From Planctomycetota bacterium (GTDB lineage: Bacteria; Planctomycetota; Planctomycetia; JALXBF01), in the NCBI GenBank assembly GCA_026991575.1, contig JALXBF010000027.1:1-64000 (forward strand): 64,000 nucleotides of DNA, in the 5' to 3' direction. The notes beneath the pieces are model-generated. The model saw only the letters and a program-made list of their open reading frames with translations, was not told the origin of the DNA and searched no databases. Position numbers and translations under genes: made by a program. Of this stretch, positions 57,011 to 64,000 are shown piece after piece. Every line of letters starts with the position of its first letter. Position 1 is the stretch's first letter.

Positions 57011-57996
57011 TCAGGCAAGGGCGAACTTCTTCAACGCCCCAAAGTGGCACTCGATTCGGTTCAGCCAGGAGGCATTGGTCGGGGTGAAGGAAAAGAGCAT
57101 CTTGTTCGCCTCCGCCCACTCCAGAACCCTTGAACTCAGATGGGGACCGTAGTTGTCCAGCACCACATGCAGAGTCTCCTCCACTGGATAACGACACCGG
57201 CCCCGCTTCAGAAAATCGAGGAATTCATCCGTTCTCTTTCGCTCGTGGAACCAGCCGTCGAGCCGGCCTGTCTCCAGATCGTAAAAGGCCAGCAAGTGCC
57301 GCACCCCGCCGTCGCGGCGATACGTCGCCGGCAGCCGGCCCGGGCGTCGGCTGCCCTCATGCTCCCAGCACATACCAGACCGCGGCGCCAGATTCAGTGG
57401 CCCAAACTCGTCGACACATATCCGCCTTCAGCACGCCTCTCGTACAACCCACCGATCCGGCGGGACTTTTGCACAAATTGCGGATCTTTCGACTCCTTCC
57501 AGGTTTTCGTCCACCTCAAGCGCACACCCGCACGTCTCACGATCTGACGCAACCGCTCCAGACTGATCTCCTCGACAATCCCCTGTTCGATCAGATACTG
57601 CCGCAGCTTCGCCAGGGACCACGGCGTCATCCCGATCAGCTGTTGCGGAGGCGACAGCGCTGTGTCGACGATCCGCTGGATGACTCTGGCGGAAAACTTC
57701 CGCGCCCTGGCCCGTTTCCCCGCACCGGGGTCCCAGTCAATGGCCTTCAATCCTCCTTCATTGAACCGATGAATGATCTTCCGTACCCACTGCACCGTGT
57801 AGCCCACGCCCTGGGCGATCTCCCTTGTGCTCCAACCTTCTGCCGAGAGTAGAATCACGCCGGCGCGTTTGGCCTTGACAGCGTTCCCTCTGGCACGTTT
57901 CATTGAACGGAGTCGCCTTCGCTCAGGCGGGGCAAGCGACGAACACGAACTCTGTACATCCTTGGAGCCTCCACGTTTTCTCCCTTTGACACCCAC
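57011..57996 (-). pseudogene. IS630-family transposase, frameshifted
   Basis: The first part starts at GTG 57996 (AAGGAG 7 bases upstream) with two HTH-like regions ('LLSAEGWSTREIAQGVGYTV') to about 57420. A one-base loss then shifts the frame; the other frame reads 'RICVDEFGPLNLAPRSG' and continues to 57011 with 'HVVLDNYGPHLSS' and 'TNASWLNRIECHFGALKKFA'. These supply D, D and E. This subgroup differs from the IS630 at 21.8 kb. No slippery sequence is seen at the shift, so it is likely dead. Element ends are unclear, about 57003 and 58105. Confidence 0.85.
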
Positions 57997-58441
57997 TGTG
58001 GAGGCTCCTTTTTACGTCATCACCCCCTGTCCCGCAAGCAGGGTCGTCCTCCGCCCCGTCCCGCCAAGGAAACTCTTCTAGTTGAGACCGCACTAGCACC
58101 GATCATACAACTGTAGGAGCGTTTGGCGTTGGCTCCGAATGGGGATGATACCTCTGGCTAGCAGCCCGTGCGGAACTAACCTGCAATGCGACCTGGTTCA
58201 GCGTACGCATGGGGCTCCAGATGACATCCCGTCGAAAAGATGTTCGTACCCTGCTGAGCTCGGCAAAGCCAATTGACCTACGGCAATCCCACGTCGATTT
58301 GGCACCTGTCCCAGAAACAGTGTTCCGACAGTGCCGGCTCCGCAGTCCCTGCCCCATCTGGTCCCGCCCGGCCCCTCGAGAGCAGCCTCGTCGACGGCTG
58401 CCCCCACCGGCGCCCGCCCGTGATCAGAGCGGTGTCCCAGG
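57997..58441. other. Intergenic, no gene seen
   Basis: Between the IS630 and the protease gene; contains the presumed right end of the IS (near 58105) and nothing else recognised. Confidence 0.4.
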
Positions 58442-59356
58442 CTACTGGTCCAGTTTCACTTCCCGCCCGAACACCGCCTGAATCACGTCCGCGGCACCGG
58501 CCGCATCTGCCGAAACCCACGGGTACTTCAGCCGCAGAGCGTCCCACAGATGGTAAGCCATGCTGATGCCCGTTCCCGTACCCGCGTGCGCAAAGTTCAC
58601 TCCGACGCAGAACCAGCCGTCTTCGGTGTTGACAAACAGCGGGCCTCCGCTGTTGCCGGGGTTCACCAATCCGTCGTGCTGGATGATCCGCAAGCGGGGA
58701 ATGTAAGCTCTGATTGCACTGACACGACCGAACGTAACGGTTCGCTCGAAAGCCAATGGATCCAGTGGATTGCCAACGGCGGCAACCTCACTGCCAATGC
58801 TCAGTCCTCGACTTGAGGTCAGGACAGGCGCGACCACGTAGTCTTCGCCCTTGCTCAGGCCGGAGGCGTCCACCGTCAGCAGCGCCACATCGGCCGACCG
58901 ATGCTCTGGTACCGCCATGTAGCGTACGGGTACCTTCTTGCGTCCGAACCGCACCGTCAATCGGTAATGCCTGATTTCTGGAATACCATCGGTGAACATG
59001 TCTCCCTCGGCCAAGTCGCTTAGCCCAAGGCAATGCTGGTTAGTTGCCAACACCAGCTCCGAGGAAGTCCACGCAATGACCACAGTCGATCCGTACCACT
59101 TCTGTGTGTCGTCGAAGAACCTGTCGGCTTCTTGCCAGTACCCCTCGAGTACCCCACACGTCAGCGGTAGCTCTTCCTTGGTCAGACCTTCTGTTGCCAG
59201 GATAGCCTCTTCGCCTGAAGGTGTCGGAATCCGGGGCCCACAGCCGCCGGCGAACCAGCATGCCATAGCGACAAGAACGGCGTGAACTGATGTACGCACG
59301 CAGCTTGGACAAGGATGGGTCGGGAAGTAAGCCAGCACCCGTCCGCCCCAGCACAT
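58442..59356 (-). CDS. Trypsin-like serine protease, putative lipoprotein
   Basis: 304 residues from ATG 59356 with GGGAG 7 bases upstream. A signal segment (SVHAVLVAMACWF) ends in a lipobox-like 'AGGC', so the protein may be lipid-anchored. The chymotrypsin-fold catalytic triad is visible: His108 in 'ATNQHC', Asp156 in 'SADVALLTV' and Ser236 in 'NPGNSGGPL'. There is no PDZ domain, unlike DegP/HtrA. It probably cleaves misfolded or specific proteins in the periplasm. Upstream in-frame sequence to 59578 lacks a good start. It is not in an operon. Confidence 0.9.
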   Translation of the reverse strand: MCWGGRVLAYFPTHPCPSCVRTSVHAVLVAMACWFAGGCGPRIPTPSGEEAILATEGLTKEELPLTCGVLEGYWQEADRFFDDTQKWYGSTVVIAWTSSELVLATNQHCLGLSDLAEGDMFTDGIPEIRHYRLTVRFGRKKVPVRYMAVPEHRSADVALLTVDASGLSKGEDYVVAPVLTSSRGLSIGSEVAAVGNPLDPLAFERTVTFGRVSAIRAYIPRLRIIQHDGLVNPGNSGGPLFVNTEDGWFCVGVNFAHAGTGTGISMAYHLWDALRLKYPWVSADAAGAADVIQAVFGREVKLDQ

Positions 59357-60216
59357 CACGGTCTCCCGTTGACACACGGTGAGGCGTCTTCCCTTGGGAC
59401 ATCCACGTCTCTTGTATCGTGTCCTGTCGGGCCGATATTCTAGCAGGACCGATCCGATCCGCACCACGCGTTGCGACACATGACCCACGATTCCAATTCC
59501 ACGACACAACGATGAGCCACGTAACCGTTCACAGGGTGCTGGCTGGCGAGGACGTAGTGCATGCCGTCGTACCAGCAACTAGCTCAGTACCGCGTACGTC
59601 GCGCCTGGCCAGACACGTGGGTCCGCGCATACCGGCTGCCAAATCGAAAGATTCGGCCGGATCTGAACGCCCTCCATAGCGAGATCGATCGATAGTACGT
59701 ACGCGTCCCTTCTGAACTATCCGCTGCTGAGCCAGCAGTGCAGGAATGTAGCTTCGCGAGCGTGGATTGCTGCCGGTCGTGCCGTGGCCAGGCTCCTCTG
59801 CCGCGCCGCCGCCCCGTTACGCCCTCGGAGCTGCGGGCATGTCTTTTCGGGTACGCTTCAGATACGGTTGTCAGTGTGGCGCATGCCTGTTCTCTCCGAC
59901 ACCTGCATCACTCTTTGCTCAGCGCACCTGACTATCAGCTTGTCATCCTCAGGACCGACGGACCGGACTGTAACCGGAAGCTACTCGGGGCGAGGGCACC
60001 ATTGCGGTTGTACAGACGGTCGGTGCCAGGCTGCGACCATCTTCCATAGTTGGACAGGGCCAGTCTTGGGGGTATTGTGTGCGCAACCCTTGTTGCGGCT
60101 AATGGTTGCGCTAGGGACAAGCAGTCGCAGCCGTAGTAGAACCGGCCGAAAGGTGGAGGCTATGCACGTGGCTATGGACCGCCGGCTACAATCCGCCGCC
60201 AGCGTCGGCCAGTACG
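59357..60216. other. Intergenic, no gene seen
   Basis: About 860 bases of non-coding sequence between the protease gene and the IS66 remnant. Confidence 0.45.
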
Positions 60217-61230
60217 GTAACCGTTCACGGGGCGCAGACTGGTGGCGCGGGGCGAGGATGGAGGTGAGTTTAAGGGGTGTCGGTAATGCTTGATGCGTGT
60301 TGGTGGTGCTAGATAGAGGACGAGTTGCATGCGTCACGCAGCAGGTTCGGGTAGAAGCCGTTGGAGGTCGTCTTCCTTGGCGGTAGGCAATCAGTGATTC
60401 TCTGAAGAAGGTCCGGATGGAGCGTCCGATCTGTCGGCACGTCTTGGCGATGCTCAGCAGCCGTTCTGTGTAGCGACCACCAGATTCGGTGTCGTTGCCG
60501 AAGCTGATCTTCCGCCAGATCACCGGTGACCGCAGTGCCCGCTCGGCCGCAGTCTTGGTCGGCTCAACGCCCTCGTGGTGCAAAAAACGCCCACAACGAC
60601 GGCTCGTGCCGCAGGAGGAAGCGGCAGGTCGCCGCGGTCTTCGGACACTTCAGCCGTGCCCCCTGCTGAAGCAGTTCTCTGATCCACCACCGTGCGTGCT
60701 TCAGGATCGAGTCCCGCATCGTGGCACGCGTGATCTCCCCACGACACATCCGAGCATGCTGCAAGAACGCAAAGTCCAGATTGTCCAGCAGAAGCGCCCC
60801 GATCCATGCACTCCTCCCTCCCCCGTTCCAGCATCGCCTTCGCCTGCCCCTGCACGTGCGCCAGGCACAGCTGACGACGATGGCGATCCAGCCAGCCGTA
60901 TGCCGAATACCCGTCCGTGTGCACGATCGCCCGTGTTTCCGGCCCCAAAGCTGGTTCGCCATCGCCTGCAATCGGCTCCGACGGATCAGGTAGTACGTCA
61001 CTCTATCCGTCGCCCCCACCCATAGCTATGTCCCGTTCTTCTCCACTCGCCAACTCCTCTCGTCGGCATGCACCGCCGACGTCGACCGCACCTCCTGGCC
61101 AATCTCCACATATGGCTCCGCCAGCGCTTCCGCTGCCTTCTGCACACTCGATGACAGCCGTCCCCGCGAGATCCTCACCCCAAACGCCCCCTGCAACAGA
61201 CACTGGATCGGCACACCCGCATGGCTCTAT
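60217..61230 (-). mobile_element. IS66-family remnant, truncated
   Basis: The left end GTAACCGTTCACGGGGCGCA matches the IS66 at 25108 and the internal sequence follows it: 'GVEPTKTAAERALRSPVIWR' (about 60560), 'TDRVTYYLIRRSRLQAMANQL' (about 60990), 'VHADERSWRVEKNG' (about 61050) and 'LLQGAFGVRISRGRL' (about 61190). Frames are broken, and the N-terminal third and right end are missing. The truncation lies just before the start of the next gene, which may have gained its upstream region from it. Confidence 0.8.
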
Positions 61231-61297
61231 TGACATGGCAGCAGGAGGCGTCTATGCTATGGCTGGTTCTGTCTTGGACCTGGATGGCGTTGTAGGC

Positions 61298-62701
61298 ATG
61301 CGGTCAAGCTGGGATAGGGTAGCAGTCGTCGGTCTTCTTGGCACGTTCTTGACCGCGTTCTGTACTGCTGCGCGAGGCAGTGGCGCGCGCGAGACCGCAG
61401 ATGCAATTTTGGAGCGCTACGGGCCCGATGCAGCAATCACGTACTTGTATGCGGTCTTGCGTGAGAATCCTGCTAACCTGACGCCGCTGCGGCACCTCGT
61501 CGATATAGCGTGCAGTACAGCTGACGTCGCTACCAGGCGGCGCGCCGATGCGATTGTTCGGGAAATAGCTCGTCGGGTAGCGGTGGAGGACGTGGAGGAG
61601 TGTTACCGGCTGCTGGAGCGCCTGTGGCGCGATGGGGCGGAGGGACAGCGCTCAGACGAGACGCCCGTCCCAGTCGAAGAGTTGCTCCGGGCCGTCCGGC
61701 AATTGACACGCCCTGGCGACGCGGATAACCCCGACGCTCCCCCCTGGTCAGACATCGAGGCAGTTCAGTTCCGGCTATCTCAAGTTCGCATCGTCCTTTC
61801 GGGAGATATCTCCGATCAGGAACTGCGGTCGCGCTTGGCTGCAGCGGAGCGAACGCTGGAGCGCGCCCTGGCAGCGGCGACTGGGCTGACAGAGGCACGG
61901 CGCGTCCTCGCGGCGATGCGGGAGGCGGTGGGTACCGGGAAGGCCACAAGGACGTGGTTAGTCCAGAAAGACATTGAACTAACCCTTGCTCTCAAGCCCC
62001 TCCTGGATGCCGGTGATGATAGCTGTCCCGGGGCCGTCCGTTTGGCAATGGAACTTATGAGAAACTCCGAACAGCTCCTGGAACAGGCCCAACGTCGAGA
62101 TGAGTCCGAACAGCTGGCACGGCTCACCGACAAAGTGGCGCGCCTACTGGAAGCCCTACCACCGGTTGACTCAGAGCCACGCTGCGCCTGCCCTGTGGCG
62201 CGTTGGTGGCAGGGGTCGGTCAGGCCCATCAACCGAGGTAGAATCTGCTTCCCCGGCATTCCCAATCCCCCTGGGCCTGCTACTCGACAACTCTGGTCCG
62301 TGATGCGGGTCCGCAACTTAGTGCGTCGCAAGTTGACGGGATCTCTGCAGAGCCCGGAGACACTCGCCGAAGCGTCCAGGTTGTTGAGACAGCTCGATGA
62401 TCGGATCGAGCTCTTGCGACGGTGGCGCCGCGAGCGATACCGCCTGTGGGCCCTGCACGCGCTGGGAAAAGCCCTTCAGAGATGGGCGGCGGACAGAAAC
62501 TGGACCAACACCGACGCTGAAGCCCTGTGGAAGCACTACTACCTGGACAGGGTCATCGTACCTGTTGCTGGAGAACACTTTTCCGAGACGTTCTATTGGC
62601 TACGTGATCGCTGGATACTGGACGAAGTGGACGCGAACACGAGCGCGAGAATTCGGCTCATGTTCGCGATCCGACCTCCCGTGACACTTGAGCACTTTTG
62701 A
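61298..62701 (+). CDS. Exported protein of unknown function, alpha-helical
   Basis: 467 residues from ATG 61298, chosen because it gives a normal signal segment (RVAVVGLLGTFLTAFCTAARG). An ATG at 61259 has GGAGG 11 bases upstream and is the alternative. The open frame runs back to 60917 only through the IS66 remnant. The mature part is helical, rich in Arg, Leu and Ala, with a heptad-like stretch ('LRSRLAAAERTLERALAAAT'), and has a Cys pair 'CACP' in the middle. No family is recognised. It is 10 bases ahead of the next gene and probably in one operon. Confidence 0.72.
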   Translation: MRSSWDRVAVVGLLGTFLTAFCTAARGSGARETADAILERYGPDAAITYLYAVLRENPANLTPLRHLVDIACSTADVATRRRADAIVREIARRVAVEDVEECYRLLERLWRDGAEGQRSDETPVPVEELLRAVRQLTRPGDADNPDAPPWSDIEAVQFRLSQVRIVLSGDISDQELRSRLAAAERTLERALAAATGLTEARRVLAAMREAVGTGKATRTWLVQKDIELTLALKPLLDAGDDSCPGAVRLAMELMRNSEQLLEQAQRRDESEQLARLTDKVARLLEALPPVDSEPRCACPVARWWQGSVRPINRGRICFPGIPNPPGPATRQLWSVMRVRNLVRRKLTGSLQSPETLAEASRLLRQLDDRIELLRRWRRERYRLWALHALGKALQRWAADRNWTNTDAEALWKHYYLDRVIVPVAGEHFSETFYWLRDRWILDEVDANTSARIRLMFAIRPPVTLEHF

Positions 62702-62711
62702 GGGGCTCACG

Positions 62712-64000
62712 ATGTACGGGACACGCGCACGGTCTGCGGCGTTAGCAACGCTTGTCGTCGGGATAGTCGCGATCGCGAGCGCGTACTGGCTGGGCGGAGA
62801 GACGTCCGAGCACGACCAAGAATCGGCCGCAACGGGCGCCAACGGTTCTGCCAGCGCGCCAACACAGGCGGCACAAGCGAAGCAACCTAGGGTAGAGAGC
62901 AGCAGGAAGTCTGCGAGATCGCAACCCGATGCCACAACAGCCACGGCATCCGCACGGAAGCGCCAACAAGGCAGCACTGCCCAGCACCGAGAAACTGCCG
63001 ATCGTGGGCACGACATGGCTGGGCCCACTTCGGAACACATCGATGCAGCCCTGCACCATGCCCGCCGGGCCGCCGAAGCAAAGAACTGGGAACTCGCACT
63101 GCTTTATGCCGCGAACGCTCTAACAAGAGACCCGAACCACAGTGAGACTTACTCGGTAATCCGGGAGGTGGCGGAGCAGTCAGGGGACAGCGCGGTTGTG
63201 ACTCGGTGCATTGGCCTTCTGGCCAGCGCGGCAAACGTGGCTCACCCGGACCGGGTCCGGCCCCTGCTCGATGAAATCGCCCGCCTCCAAGAGTTGGCCA
63301 GCTCGGTTACTCAGCAAGTCGATGCGAACCGCTTCAAGCCCGAGCAACTGGTTCAGCTGTTGAACGAGATTGACCGAGGTGTGCGTAGCGCTCCCCAACA
63401 ACCCGAACGGATTAGGGAGTGGCGAGACCAGCTCACGGAACTCCTTGCCCTCGCACAGGCGGCCGGTGAGGTCGAAGAAGAACCAATCGAGCGCGGCACA
63501 AAACAGCTCGAAGAGCTAGCAGTTCTGGAGGGAATCGCCGCTGCTATTCAATCCGCTGACATGCTCATCCGGCAACTCAAAGCACACGTACAGCGTGGCA
63601 CCCCAGAGCGGGCAGTCGTCTCCCGGTACGCTTTCTTGATCAGCACGCAGCTGGATACCGCCCTGGTCAGCACGCACCTCCCCGAGACCTGGCGCAAGGC
63701 TGTGGAGCAGAGGCACAAAGACCTCAACGATCTCCTTCACCGTGCAGAATCTATCTGGTCGGCCCAGTACTTGCAACGGATGCGCGAGGCGTTGAAGCCA
63801 GCTATGGAGCAGGCACGCCAGGCCTTGCGAGCGCCCGTCGTCGGTCCGGTTCGCAAGAGAGGACGCCTCACCCTGGCTCTGGACCGCCTTCAAGCTGAGA
63901 CAACGCGTGTTCAAATTGCTATTCTCCCGCATATCAAAGACCCGAACGCGTCGCTGGAAGCAACCAAGTTGATGCGCGAAGCCGCGCAGCTTGCACGGCA
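62712..64000 (+). CDS. Membrane-anchored helical protein, partial at the window end
   Basis: The ATG at 62712 has GAGGGG about 7 bases upstream and lies 10 bases after the previous stop. The frame stays open for 429 codons to the window end. An N-terminal helix (ALATLVVGIVAIASAYWLGG) anchors it; a Ser/Ala/Thr-rich linker follows, then a TPR-like unit ('LLYAANALTRDPNHSETYS') and long helical, Glu/Arg-rich sequence. No family is recognised. With its neighbour it may form an envelope complex. Confidence 0.75.
   Translation, partial: MYGTRARSAALATLVVGIVAIASAYWLGGETSEHDQESAATGANGSASAPTQAAQAKQPRVESSRKSARSQPDATTATASARKRQQGSTAQHRETADRGHDMAGPTSEHIDAALHHARRAAEAKNWELALLYAANALTRDPNHSETYSVIREVAEQSGDSAVVTRCIGLLASAANVAHPDRVRPLLDEIARLQELASSVTQQVDANRFKPEQLVQLLNEIDRGVRSAPQQPERIREWRDQLTELLALAQAAGEVEEEPIERGTKQLEELAVLEGIAAAIQSADMLIRQLKAHVQRGTPERAVVSRYAFLISTQLDTALVSTHLPETWRKAVEQRHKDLNDLLHRAESIWSAQYLQRMREALKPAMEQARQALRAPVVGPVRKRGRLTLALDRLQAETTRVQIAILPHIKDPNASLEATKLMREAAQLAR

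Noticed and set aside
57394-57440. Programmed frameshift in the second IS630 transposase
   Set aside because: No slippery heptamer or stimulatory hairpin is visible at the point of shift; a simple deletion is more likely.

Overview
The window looks like an accessory, repeat-rich stretch of a high-GC bacterial chromosome, most probably a member of the Planctomycetota. The grounds are gene content: a Ser/Thr kinase with a DUF4384-type tail, giant secreted TPR-CHAT proteins, a VIT/VWA protein, an FG-GAP protein, a trypsin-like lipoprotein, dense IS debris and a low share of intact genes. The taxon is inference, because no rRNA or housekeeping gene is present. No tRNA or rRNA gene was recognised.

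Layout. 0-9 kb: one end of a dispersed repeat, an IS5-type remnant, a secreted membrane-anchored protein, and a kinase/TPR-CHAT pair on the minus strand. 9-10 kb: a truncated group II intron, repeated at 33.7 kb. 11-25 kb: a defence-like cassette of a large N6-adenine methyltransferase and a PLD-SNF2 helicase, then a 6.1 kb nest of four insertion sequences (IS1634-type inside an IS701-like element; ISAs1 inside IS630), then a DUF3800 gene. Removing the IS nest in silico puts DUF3800 a few bases behind the helicase. 25-31 kb: a broken IS66, then copy A of a duplicated gene pair coding for a small secreted protein and a secreted protein with a PD-(D/E)XK-like motif and a glycine-zipper tail. 31-45 kb: a serine hydrolase with an inserted four-repeat domain, a CPBP protease, a broken glycosidase, a second TPR-CHAT protein, a penicillin-acylase fragment and an FG-GAP protein. 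45-53 kb: an orphan CARF-HEPN (Csx1-like) ribonuclease, a MerR regulator with a VIT-VWA protein, and a TPR protein. 53-57 kb: copy B of the duplicated pair, with related hairpins. 57-64 kb: a frameshifted IS630, a trypsin-like lipoprotein, a truncated IS66 and two linked envelope genes, the last running off the window.

How the genes may work together: several modules fit defence or regulated cell death, namely kinase plus caspase-like CHAT, methyltransferase plus helicase plus DUF3800, the CARF-HEPN RNase and the nuclease/zipper pair. The rest are mostly envelope proteins. The best candidates for something undescribed are the duplicated nuclease-zipper/partner pair, the three-gene cassette split by insertion sequences, and the hydrolase with the inserted repeat domain.
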